DNA from: Solea solea
Lineage: Eukaryota > Chordata > Actinopteri > Pleuronectiformes > Soleidae
Reading direction: 5' to 3'
NCBI RefSeq assembly: GCF_958295425.1
Contig: NC_081142.1
Location: forward strand, 4,296,917-4,360,916
Length of the DNA stretch: 64,000 nucleotides
Below are positions 25,000 to 37,320 of the stretch, in pieces. The stretch's first letter is position 1, and each line of letters begins with the position of its first letter. The notes below the pieces were generated by a model. That model saw only the letters and a program-made list of their open reading frames with translations. It was not told the DNA's origin and made no database searches. Made by a program: the position numbers and the translations under genes.

Positions 25000-27785
25000 C
25001 ATAGTTTAGTATGTCGTCCAAAATGTGACAAAAATGTCATAGTTTAGTATGTCGTCCAAAATCACTCAAAAATGTCATAGTTTAGTATGTAGTCCAAAAT
25101 GTGACGAAAATGTCATAGTTTAGTATGTCGTCCAAAATGAGACAAAAATGTCATAGTTTAGTATGTCGTCCAAAATGTGACAAAAATGTCATAGTTTAGT
25201 ATGTCGTCCAAAATCACTCAAAAATGTCATTGTTTAGTATGTCGTCCAAAATGTGACAAAAATGTCATAGTTTAGTATGTCGTCCAAAATCACTCAAAAA
25301 TGTCATTGTTTAGTATGTCGTCCAAAATCACTCAAAAATGTCATTGTTTAGTATGTCGTCCAAAATCACTCAAAAATGTCATTGTTTAGTATGTAGTCCA
25401 AAATGTGACAAAAATGTCATAGTTTAGTATGTCGTCCAAAATCACTCAAAAATGTCGTTGTTTAGTATGTCGTCCAAAATGTGACAAAAATGTCATAGTT
25501 TAGTATGTCGTCCAAAATCACTCAAAAATGTCATTGTTTAGTATGTCGTCCAAAATCACTCAAAAATGTCATTGTTTAGTATGTCGTCCAAAATCACTCA
25601 AAAATGTCATAGTTTAGTATGTAGTCCAAAATGTGACAAAAATGTCATAGTTTAGTATGTCGTCCAAAATGAGACAAAAATGTCATAGTTTAGTATGTCG
25701 TCCAAAATGTGACAAAAATGTCATAGTTTAGTATGTCGTCCAAAATCACTCAAAAATGTCATTGTTTAGTATGTCGTCCAAAATGTGACAAAAATGTCAT
25801 AGTTTAGTATGTCGTCCAAAATGTGACAAAAATGTCATAGTTTAGTATGTCGTCCAAAATCAGTCAAAAAAGGTCATAGGTTAGTATGTCGTCCAAAATC
25901 AGTCAAAAAAAGGTCATAGGTTAGTATGTCGTCCAAAATCATTCAAAAATGTCATAGTATAGTATGTCGTCCAAAATCACTCAAAAAAGTCATAGTTTGG
26001 TATGTCGTCCAAAATCACTCAAAAATGTCATAGTTTAGTATGTAGTCCAAAATGTGACAAAAATGTCATAGTTTAGTATGTCGTCCAAAATGTGACAAAA
26101 AAGCCATAGTACAGTATGTCGTCCAAAATCACTCAAAAAGTCATAGTATAGTATGTCGTCCAAAATCACTCAAAAAAGTCATAGTATAGTATGTCGTCCA
26201 AAATCACTCAAAAAAGTCATAGTATAGTATGTCGACCAAAATGTGACAAAAAGGTCATAGGTTAGTATGTCGTCCAAAATCACTCAAAAAAGCCATAGTA
26301 CAGTATGTCGTCCAAAATCAGTCAAAAAAAGGTCATAGGTTAGTATGTCGTCCAAAATCATTCAAAAATGTCATAGTATAGTATGTCGTCCAAAATCACT
26401 CAAAAAAGTCATAGTTTGGTATGTCGTCCAAAATCACTCAAAAATGTCATAGTTTAGTATGTCGTCCAAAATCAGTCAAAAAAGGTCATAGGTTAGTATG
26501 TCGTCCAAAATCACTCAAAAATGTCATAGTTTAGTATGTAGTCCAAAATGTGACAAAAATGTCATAGTTTAGTATGTCGTCCAAAATGTGACAAAAAAGC
26601 CATAGTACAGTATGTCGTCCAAAATCACTCAAAAAGTCATAGTATAGTATGTCGTCCAAAATCACTCAAAAAAGTCATAGTATAGTATGTCGTCCAAAAT
26701 CACTCAAAAAAGTCATAGTATAGTATGTCGTCCAAAATCACTCAAAAAAGTCATAGTATAGTATGTCGACCAAAATGTGACAAAAAGGTCATAGGTTAGT
26801 ATGTCGTCCAAAATCACTCAAAAAAGCCATAGTACAGTATGTCGTCCAAAATCAGTCAAAAAAAGGTCATAGGTTAGTATGTCGTCCAAAATCATTCAAA
26901 AATGTCATAGTATAGTATGTCGTCCAAAATCACTCAAAAAAGTCATAGGTTAGTATGTCGTCCAAAATCAGTCAAAAAAGGTCATAGGTTAGTATGTCGT
27001 CCAAAATCACTCAAAAAAGCCATAGTACAGTATGTCGTCCAAAATCAGTCAAAAAAGGTCATGGTATAGTATGTAGTCCAAAATGTGACAAAAATGTCAT
27101 AGTTTAGTATGTCTTCCAAAATCATTCAAAAATTTCATAGTTTAGTATGTCGTCCAAAATGTGACAAAAAAGCCATAGTACAGTATGTAGTCCAAAATCA
27201 CTCAAAAAAGTCATAGTATAGTATGTTGTCCAAAATCACTCAAAAAAGTCATAGTTTAGTATGTCGTCCAAAATGAGACAAAAATGTCATAGTTTAGTAT
27301 GTCGTCCAAAATCAGTCAAAAAAGGTCATAGTATAGTATGTCGTCCAAAATCAGTCAAAAATGTCATAGTATAGTATGTCGTCCAAAATGAGACAAAAAT
27401 GTCATAGTTTAGTATGTCGTCCAAAATGTGACAAAAATGTCATAGTTTAGTATGTCGTCCAAAATCACTCAAAAATGTCATAGTATAGTATGTCGTCCAA
27501 AATGTGACAAAAATGTCATAGTTTAGTATGTCGTCCAAAATCACTCAAAAAAGCCATAGTAAAGTACGTCGTCCAAAATGTGACAAAAATGTCATAGTTT
27601 AGTATGTCGTCCAAAATCAGTCAAAAAAGGTCATGGTATAGTATGTAGTCCAAAATGTGACAAAAATGTCATAGTTTAGTATGTCGTCCAAAATGTGACA
27701 AAAAAGCCACAGTACAGTATGTCGTCCAAAATCACTCAAAAAGTCAGAGTATAGTATGTCGTCCAAAATCACTCAAAAAAGTCAT
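25000..27785. repeat. Higher-order block, copy 1
   Basis: Private variants recur downstream: the run of TCATTGTTTAGT units starting at 25228 reappears at 28011 (offset 2783), and the AAAGTACGTC variant at 27561 reappears at 30191 (offset 2630). The offset change of 153 bases equals about four units lost from copy 2. The left boundary is approximate. Confidence 0.75.
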
Positions 27786-30425
27786 AGTATAGTATGTCGT
27801 CCAAAATGTGACAAAAATGTCATAGTTTAGTATGTCGTCCAAAATCACTCAAAAATGTCATAGTTTAGTATGTAGTCCAAAATGTGACAAAAATGTCATA
27901 GTTTAGTATGTCGTCCAAAATGAGACAAAAATGTCATAGTTTAGTATGTCGTCCAAAATGTGACAAAAATGTCATAGTTTAGTATGTCGTCCAAAATCAC
28001 TCAAAAATGTCATTGTTTAGTATGTCGTCCAAAATGTGACAAAAATGTCATAGTTTAGTATGTCGTCCAAAATCACTCAAAAATGTCATTGTTTAGTATG
28101 TCGTCCAAAATCACTCAAAAATGTCATTGTTTAGTATGTCGTCCAAAATCACTCAAAAATGTCATTGTTTAGTATGTAGTCCAAAATGTGACAAAAATGT
28201 CATAGTTTAGTATGTCGTCCAAAATCACTCAAAAATGTCATTGTTTAGTATGTCGTCCAAAATGTGACAAAAATGTCATAGTTTAGTATGTCGTCCAAAA
28301 TCACTCAAAAATGTCATTGTTTAGTATGTCGTCCAAAATCACTCAAAAATGTCATTGTTTAGTATGTTGTCCAAAATCACTCAAAAATGTCATAGTTTAG
28401 TATGTAGTCCAAAATGTGACAAAAATGTCATAGTTTAGTATGTCGTCCAAAATGAGACAAAAATGTCATAGTTTAGTATGTCGTCCAAAATGTGACAAAA
28501 ATGTCATAGTTTAGTATGTCGTCCAAAATCACTCAAAAATGTCATTGTTTAGTATGTCGTCCAAAATGTGACAAAAATGTCATAGTTTAGTATGTCGTCC
28601 AAAATGTGACAAAAATGTCATAGTTTAGTATGTCGTCCAAAATCAGTCAAAAAAGGTCATAGGTTAGTATGTCGTCCAAAATCAGTCAAAAAAAGGTCAT
28701 AGGTTAGTATGTCGTCCAAAATCATTCAAAAATGTCATAGTATAGTATGTCGTCCAAAATCACTCAAAAAAGTCATAGTTTGGTATGTCGTCCAAAATCA
28801 CTCAAAAATGTCATAGTTTAGTATGTAGTCCAAAATGTGACAAAAATGTCATAGTTTAGTATGTCGTCCAAAATGTGACAAAAAAGCCATAGTACAGTAT
28901 GTCGTCCAAAATCACTCAAAAAGTCATAGTATAGTATGTCGTCCAAAATCACTCAAAAAAGTCATAGTATAGTATGTCGTCCAAAATCACTCAAAAAAGT
29001 CATAGTATAGTATGTCGACCAAAATGTGACAAAAAGGTCATAGGTTAGTATGTCGTCCAAAATCACTCAAAAAAGCCATAGTACAGTATGTCGTCCAAAA
29101 TCAGTCAAAAAAAGGTCATAGGTTAGTATGTCGTCCAAAATCATTCAAAAATGTCATAGTATAGTATGTCGTCCAAAATCACTCAAAAAAGTCATAGTTT
29201 GGTATGTCGTCCAAAATCACTCAAAAATGTCATAGTTTAGTATGTAGTCCAAAATGTGACAAAAATGTCATAGTTTAGTATGTCGTCCAAAATGTGACAA
29301 AAAAGCCATAGTACAGTATGTCGTCCAAAATCACTCAAAAAGTCATAGTATAGTATGTCGTCCAAAATCACTCAAAAAAGTCATAGTATAGTATGTCGAC
29401 CAAAATGTGACAAAAAGGTCATAGGTTAGTATGTCGTCCAAAATCACTCAAAAAAGCCATAGTACAGTATGTCGTCCAAAATCAGTCAAAAAAAGGTCAT
29501 AGGTTAGTATGTCGTCCAAAATCATTCAAAAATGTCATAGTATAGTATGTCGTCCAAAATCACTCAAAAAAGTCATAGGTTAGTATGTCGTCCAAAATCA
29601 GTCAAAAAAGGTCATAGGTTAGTATGTCGTCCAAAATCACTCAAAAAAGCCATAGTACAGTATGTCGTCCAAAATCAGTCAAAAAAGGTCATGGTATAGT
29701 ATGTAGTCCAAAATGTGACAAAAATGTCATAGTTTAGTATGTCTTCCAAAATCATTCAAAAATTTCATAGTTTAGTATGTCGTCCAAAATGTGACAAAAA
29801 AGCCATAGTACAGTATGTAGTCCAAAATCACTCAAAAAAGTCATAGTATAGTATGTTGTCCAAAATCACTCAAAAAAGTCATAGTTTAGTATGTCGTCCA
29901 AAATGAGACAAAAATGTCATAGTTTAGTATGTCGTCCAAAATCAGTCAAAAAAGGTCATAGTATAGTATGTCGTCCAAAATCAGTCAAAAATGTCATAGT
30001 ATAGTATGTCGTCCAAAATGAGACAAAAATGTCATAGTTTAGTATGTCGTCCAAAATGTGACAAAAATGTCATAGTTTAGTATGTCGTCCAAAATCACTC
30101 AAAAATGTCATAGTATAGTATGTCGTCCAAAATGTGACAAAAATGTCATAGTTTAGTATGTCGTCCAAAATCACTCAAAAAAGCCATAGTAAAGTACGTC
30201 GTCCAAAATGTGACAAAAATGTCATAGTTTAGTATGTCGTCCAAAATCAGTCAAAAAAGGTCATGGTATAGTATGTAGTCCAAAATGTGACAAAAATGTC
30301 ATAGTTTAGTATGTCGTCCAAAATGTGACAAAAAAGCCACAGTACAGTATGTCGTCCAAAATCACTCAAAAAGTCAGAGTATAGTATGTCGTCCAAAATC
30401 ACTCAAAAAAGTCATAGTATAGTAT
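27786..30425. repeat. Higher-order block, copy 2
   Basis: Direct tandem duplicate of the preceding block, about 153 bp shorter. Its end is partly duplicated again: the GCCACAG variant occurs at 27706, 30336 and 30946, giving a further 610-base offset. Confidence 0.75.
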
Positions 30426-31677
30426 GTCGTCCAAAATCATTCAAAAATGTCATAGTATAGTATGTCGTCCAAAATCACTCAAAAAAGTCATAGGTTAGTA
30501 TGTCGTCCAAAATCAGTCAAAAAAGGTCATAGGTTAGTAAGTCGTCCAAAATCACTCAAAAAAGCCATAGTACAGTATGTCGTCCAAAATGAGACAAAAA
30601 TGTCATAGTTTAGTATGTCGTCCAAAATGTGACAAAAATGTCATAGTTTAGTATGTCGTCCAAAATCACTCAAAAATGTCATAGTATAGTATGTCGTCCA
30701 AAATGTGACAAAAATGTCATAGTTTAGTATGTCGTCCAAAATCAGTCAAAAAAGGTCATAGGTTAGTATGTCGTCCAAAATCACTCAAAAAAGCCATAGT
30801 AAAGTATGTCGTCCAAAATGTGACAAAAATGTCATAGTTTAGTATGTCGTCCAAAATCAGTCAAAAAAGGTCATGGTATAGTATGTAGTCCAAAATGTGA
30901 CAAAAATGTCATAGTTTAGTATGTCGTCCAAAATGTGACAAAAAAGCCACAGTACAGTATGTCGTCCAAAATCACTCAAAAAGTCAGAGTATAGTATGTC
31001 GTCCAAAATCACTCAAAAAAGTCATAGTATAGTATGTCGTCCAAAATCACTCAAAAAAGTCATAGTATAGTTTGTCGTCCAAAATCACTCAAAAAAGTCA
31101 TAGTATAGTATGTCGTCCAAAATGAGACAAAAATGTCATAGTTTAGTATGTAGTCCAAAATGTGACAAAAATGTCATAGTTTAGTATGTCGTCCAAAATG
31201 TGACAAAAATGTCATAGTTTAGTATGTCGTCCAAAATGTGACAAAAAAGCCATAGTACAGTATGTAGTCCAAAATCACTCAAAAAGTCATAGTATAGTAT
31301 GTCGTCCAAAATCACTCAAAAAAGTCATAGTATAGTATGTAGTCCAAAATCACTCAAAAAAGTCATAGTATAGTATGTCGTCCAAAATGTGACAAAAATG
31401 TCATAGTTTAGTATGTCGTCCAAAATCAGTCAAAAAAGGTCATAGGTTAGTATGTCGTCCAAAATCACTCAAAAAAGCCATAGTACAGTATGTCGTCCAA
31501 AATCAGTCAAAAAAAGTCATAGGTTAGTATGTCGTCCAAAATGAGACAAAAAAGTCATAGTATAGTATGTTGTCCAAAATGAGACAAAAAAGTCATAGTA
31601 TAGTATGTCGTCCAAAATCACTCAAAGAAGTCATAGTATAGTATGTCGTCCAAATTCAGTCAAAAAAGTCATAGGTT

Positions 31678-31816
31678 AGTCAGTCAGTCAGTCAGTCATC
31701 ATCTACCGCTTTATCCTCTGCCAGAGGGTCGCGGGGGGTGCTGTGCCAATCTCAGCTACATCGGGCGATAGGCAGGGTACACCCTGGACAGTTCGCCAGT
31801 CCATCGCAGGGCCTCA
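31678..31816 (-). repeat. SINE-like fragment inside the minisatellite, copy 1
   Basis: Non-satellite sequence beginning with (CAGT)n and containing GGGTACACCCTGGACAG and CGCCAGTCCATCGCAGGGCC, the reversed tail of the SINE-like family seen at 9005 and 19385. The array resumes directly after it in the same unit type. Confidence 0.85.
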
Positions 31817-33385
31817 TAGGTTAGTATGTCGTCCAAAATCAGTCAAAAAAGGTCATAGGTTAGTTTGTCGTCCAAAATCAGTCAAAGAAGTCATAGGTTA
31901 GTATGTCGTCCAAAATCAGTCAAAAAAGGTCATAGGTTAGTATGTCCTCCAAAATCTGTCAAAAATGTCATAGTATAGTATGTTGTCCAAAATCAGTCAA
32001 AAAAGTCATAATATAATATGTCGTCCAAAATCAGTCAAAAAAGTCATAGGTTAGTATTTGGTCCAAAATCAGTCAAAAATGTCATAGTATAGTATGTCGT
32101 CCAAAATCAGTCAAAAATGTCCTAGTTTAGTATGTCGACCAAAATGTGACATAAATGTCATAGTTTAGTATGTCGTCCAAATTCACTCAAAAAAGTCATA
32201 GTATAGTATGTCGTCCAAAACCTTTAAAAAAAGTAATAGTATAATATCTCATCCAAAATCAGTCAAAAAAGTCATAGGTTAGTATTTGGTCCAAATTCAG
32301 TCAAAAAAGTCATAATATAGTATGTCGTCCAAAATGAGACGAAAAAGTCATAGGTTAGTATGTCGTCCAAAATCAGTCAAAAAAGGTCATAGGTTAGTAT
32401 GTCGTCCAAAATCAGTCAAAAATGTCATAGTATAGTATGTCGTCCAAAATCAGTCAAAAAAGTCATAGTATAGTATGTCGTCCAAAATGAAACAAAAAAG
32501 CCATAGTACAGTATGTCGTCCAAAATCACTCAAAAAAGTCATAGTATAGTATGTCGTCCAAAATCAGTCAAAAAAGTCATAGGTTAGTATGTCGTCCAAA
32601 ATCAGTCAAAAAAGTCATAGGTTAGTATGTCGTCCAAAATCACTCAAAAAAGTCATAGAATAGTATGTTGTCCAAAAACTTTAAAAAAAGTAATAGTATA
32701 ATATGCCGTCCAAAATGAGACAAAAAAGTCAGAGAATAGTATGTCGTCCAAATTCAGTCAAAAATGTCATAGGTTAGTTTGTCGTCCAAAATGAGACAAA
32801 AAAGTCATAGTATAGTATGTCGTCCAAAATCACTCAAAGAAGTCATAGTATAGTATGTCGTCCAAAAACACTCAAAGAAGTCATAGTATAGTATGTCATC
32901 CAAATTCAGTCAAAAAAGTCATAGGTTAGTATGTCGTCCAAAATCAGTCAAAAAAGTCATAGGTTAGTATGTCGTCCAAAATCAGTCAAAAAAGGTCATA
33001 GGTTAGTTTGTCGTCCAAAATCAGTCAAAAATGTCCTAGTTTAGTATGTAGTCCAAAATGTGACAAAAAAGTCATAGTATAGTAGGTCGTCCAAAATGAG
33101 ACAAAAAAGTCATAGTATAGTAGGTCGATCAAAATGAGACAAAAAAGTCATAGTATAGTATGTCGTCCAAAATCACTCAAAGAAGTCATAGTATAGTATG
33201 TCATCCAAATTCAGTCAAAAAAGTCATAGGTTAGTATGTCGTCCAAAATGAGACAAAAAAGTCATAGTATAGTATGTTGTCCAAAATGAGACAAAAAAGT
33301 CATGGTATAGTATGTCGTCCAAAATCACTCAAAGAAGTCATAGTATAGTATGTCGTCCAAATTCAGTCAAAAAAGTCATAGGTTA

Positions 33386-33524
33386 GTCAGTCAGTCAGTC
33401 AGTCATCATCTACCGCTTTATCCTCTGCCAGAGGGTCGCGGGGGGTGCTGTGCCAATCTCAGCTACATCGGGCGATAGGCAGGGTACACCCTGGACAGTT
33501 CGCCAGTCCATCGCAGGGCCTCAT
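33386..33524 (-). repeat. SINE-like fragment inside the minisatellite, copy 2
   Basis: Appears identical by eye to the copy at 31678, with the same flanking array units on both sides, 1,708 bases downstream. It was therefore copied by duplication of the array segment, not by a second insertion. Confidence 0.85.
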
Positions 33525-36425
33525 AGGTTAGTATGTCGTCCAAAATCAGTCAAAAAAGGTCATAGGTTAGTTTGTCGTCCAAAATCAGTCAAAGAAGTCA
33601 TAGGTTAGTATGTCGTCCAAAATCAGTCAAAAAAGGTCATAGGTTAGTATGTCCTCCAAAATCTGTCAAAAATGTCATAGTATAGTATGTCGTCCAAAAT
33701 CAGTCAAAAAAGTCATAATATAATATGTCGTCCAAAATCAGTCAAAAAAGTCATAGGTTAGTATTTGGTCCAAAATCAGTCAAAAATGTCATAGTATAGT
33801 ATGTCGTCCAAAATCAGTCAAAAATGTCCTAGTTTAGTATGTCGACCAAAATGTGACATAAATGTCATAGTTTAGTATGTCGTCCAAAATGTGACAAAAA
33901 TGTCATAGTTTAGTATGTCGTCCAAATTCACTCAAAAAAGTAATAGTATAATATCTCATCCAAAATCAGTCAAAAAAGTCATAGGTTAGTATTTGGTCCA
34001 AATTCAGTCAAAAAAGTCATAATATAGTATGTCGTCCAAAATGAGACGAAAAAGTCATAGGTTAGTATGTCGTCCAAAGTCAGTCAAAAAAGGTCATAGG
34101 TTAGTATGTCATCCAAAATCAGTCAAAAATGTCATAGTATAGTATGTCGTCCAAAATCAGTCAAAAAAGTCATAGTATAGTATGTCGTCCAAAATGAAAC
34201 AAAAAAGCCATAGTACAGTATGTCGTCCAAAATCACTCAAAAAAGTCATAGTATAGTATGTCGTCCAAAATCAGTCAAAAAAGTCATAGGTTAGTATGTC
34301 GTCCAAAATCAGTCAAAAAAGTCATAGGTTAGTATGTCGTCCAAAATCAGTCAAAAAAGTCATAGAATAGTATGTCGTCCAAAAACTTTAAAAAAAGTAA
34401 TAGTATAATATGTTGTCCAAAATGAGACAAAAAAGTCATAGTATAGTAGGTCGTCCAAAATGAGACAAAAAAGTCATAGAATAGTATGTCTTCCAAAATC
34501 ACTTATAAAAGTCATATTATAAGTATGTTGTCCAAAATGAGACAAAAAAGTCATAGTATAGTATCTTGTCCAAAATGAGACAAAAAAGTCAGAGAATAGT
34601 ATGTCGTCCAAATTCAGTCAAAAAAGTCATAGGTTAGTATGTCGTCCAAAATGAGACAAAAAAGTCATAGTATAGTATGTCGTCCAAAATCACTCAAAGA
34701 AGTCATAGTATAGTATGTCATCCAAATTCAGTCAAAAAAGTCATAGGTTAGTATGTCGTCCAAAATCAGTCAAAAAAGGTCATAGGTTAGTTTGTCGTCC
34801 AAAATGAGATAAAAAAGTCATAGTATAGTATGTTGTCCAAATTCAGTCAAAAAAGTCATAGGTTAGTATGTCGTCCAAAATCAGTCAAAAAAGGTCATAG
34901 GTTAGTATGTCCTCCAAAATCTGTCAAAAATGTCATAGTATAGTATGTCGTCCAAAATCAGTCAAAAAAGTCATAATATAATATGTCGTCCAAAATCAGT
35001 CAAAAAAGTCATAGGTTAGTATTTGGTCCAAAATCAGTCAAAAATGTCATAGTATAGTATGTCGTCCAAAATCAGTCAAAAATGTCCTAGTTTAGTATGT
35101 CGTCCAAAATGTGACAAAAATGTCATAGTTTAGTATGTCGTCCAAAAAAAGTAATAGTATAATATCTCATCCAAAATCAGTCAAAAAAGTCATAGGTTAC
35201 TATTTGGTCCAAATTCAGTCAAAAAAGTCATAATATAGTATGTCGTCCAAAATGAGACAAAAAAGTCATAGTATAGTATGTTGTCCAAAATGAGACAAAA
35301 AAGTCACAGTATAGTATGTCGTCCAAAATCACTCAAAGAAGTCATAGTATAGTATGTCGTCCAAATTCAGTCAAAAAAGTCATAGGTTAGTATGTCGTCC
35401 AAAATCAGTCAAAAAAGGTCATAGGTTAGTATGTCGTCCAAAATCAGTCAAAAATGTCATAGTATAGTATGTCGTCCAAAATCAGTCAAAAAAGTTATAG
35501 TATAGTATGTCGTCCAAAATGAAACAAAAAAGCCATAGTACAGTATGTCGTCCAAAATCAGTCAAAAAAGTCATAGTATAGTATGTCGTCCAAAATCAGT
35601 CAAAAAAGTCATAGGTTAGTATGTCGTCCAAAATCACTCAAAAAAGTCATAGAATAGTATGTCGTCCAAAAACTTTAAAAAAAGTAATAGTATAATATGT
35701 CGTCCAAAATGAGACAAAAAAGTCATAGTATAGTAGGTCGTCCAAAATGAGACAGAAAAGTCATAGTATAGTAGGTCGTCCAAAATGAGACAAAAAAGTC
35801 ATAGTATAGTAGGTCGATCAAAATGAGACAAAAAAGTCATAGTATAGTAGGTCGTCCAAAATGAGACAAAAAAGTCATAGTATAGTAGGTTGTCCAAAAT
35901 GAGACAAAAAAGTCATAGTATAGTAGGTCGTCCAAAATGAGACAAAAAAGTCATAGTATAGTAGGTCGTCCAAAATGAGCCAAAAAAGTCATAGTATAGT
36001 AGGTCGTCCAAAATGAGCCAAAAAAGTCATAGTATAGTAGGTCGTCCAAAATGAGACAAAAAAGTCATAGTATAGTAGGTCGTCCAAAATGAGACAAAAA
36101 AGTCATAGTATAGTCGGCCGTCCAAAATGAGACAAAAAAGTCATAGTAAGTATGTCGTCCAAAATCACTCAAAAAACTCATAGTATAGTAGGTCGTCCAA
36201 AATGAGACAAAAAAGTCATAGTATAGTAGGTCGTCCAAAATGAGACAAAAAAGTCATAGTATAGTAGGTCGTCCAAAATGAGACAAAAAAGTCATAGTGT
36301 AGCATGCCGTCCAAAATGAGATAAAAATGTCATGGTATTTAGAGAAGAAGACCCAAAACTAGTGAATGAGAACATTACTTCAACAGGAACATGTTTACTG
36401 ATGTTGCATAAATCAAGTGAGAAGT

Positions 36426-36438
36426 CTCCCCTGGTGGC
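36426..36438 (-). promoter_or_regulatory. CTCF-like motif beside the array
   Basis: On the minus strand it reads GCCACCAGGGGAG, close to the CTCF core CCACCAGGGGGCG, about 90 bases from the end of the minisatellite. Motif match only. Confidence 0.3.
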
Positions 36439-37285
36439 TGTTTAATGAACTGTTTCCTCCTGATTGGACTCATAAACTGTAAAACTCCACTTTTCAATTG
36501 ATGATACCACATTTTCTCCATGCTTCCTCTACATCCAACTAATTTTCACTATCCAGAATATGACACGGCCACTATTGATGTTACGGTTCGCGAGGAATAA
36601 CCAACGATTTTATTTGGTTCCTCCTGAGAACCAACTTTTTAGGTTACAAATCAATTTTCTTTTTGGTCAAAACGCACGGCCGGTTCAAAATTAGGTTGGG
36701 GGACCTGAACCGGCACGGGGCCCTGCCAGTGTGAAAGGTGTAAAAGTGATTGCTGATCTCGTTGGTGTGTAGGGGGATTAAAGTGTCAGTTAGGTGAGTG
36801 GGATTAAGTTCAGGAATTGATTTAAAAACATGTAATACAATTTTAAAATCAACTCCAAAACTGATTTGAGACATAGGCAAATATGGGAGAAATAAGATCT
36901 CACACAGGAATAATTTCTGCACATACTGCAGGCGTAAGAGTGTGGATTAAGTGGTTATTAAAGCATGGATTATCTTGAAAGGTATCATGTACTTTGTTTG
37001 TTACATAGCCACTAATCAGTAGGCGGCTACTAGCTGTGCTGTATGCACATCACAAGCAATTACAACTGTGCTTTCCAGATGAGAGCACACTGTTACTTGT
37101 GTTTACTGGTTTCCAAATGGATTGGATTTGGTAATGAACATAAACAGGTGGGATCGCACTATGGTGGACTGAGCTCAGGCTCCAGTGAGAATGGTTTACA
37201 CGGACGGACTGCTGAGCTGTTTATAAATGAGGTCATGTGTATTTACACAATGGAGCTTCTTCCAAATAATGATAATGTACAGTGT

Positions 37286-37318
<33 letters not shown>
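37286..37318. repeat. (CA)n microsatellite
   Basis: Perfect CA run. Confidence 0.95.

Positions 37319-37320
<2 letters not shown>

Larger units (their letters stand above)
23765..36338. repeat. Large ~38-bp minisatellite array
   Basis: About 12.6 kb of head-to-tail units of 37-39 bp, roughly 320 copies by length. The nearly invariant core is AGTATGTCGTCCAAAAT. The remainder falls into classes: TGTGACAAAAATGTCATAGTTT, GAGACAAAAA, CACTCAAAAAAGTCATAGTA and CAGTCAAAAAAGGTCATAGGTT. Classes are regional: TGTGACA and CACTCA dominate to about 31.5 kb, CAGTCA from 31.5 to 35.7 kb, and a GAGACA type with TAGGTCG from 35.7 kb to the end. Long blocks of variants recur at fixed offsets, showing large secondary duplications. 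Unit length is not a multiple of three and frames close, so coding is unlikely. The array fills most of the yjefn3-cilp2 intergenic space. Confidence 0.97.

Noticed and set aside
23765..36338. CRISPR array or protein-coding repeat
   Set aside because: Units are contiguous with no unique spacers, vary by point changes throughout, are not a multiple of three in length, and sit in a vertebrate genome without cas genes.
36580..36920. Possible transposon or LINE fragment with a 92-codon minus-strand frame
   Set aside because: Repeat-like texture, but no terminal repeats, target duplication or protein motif could be identified.
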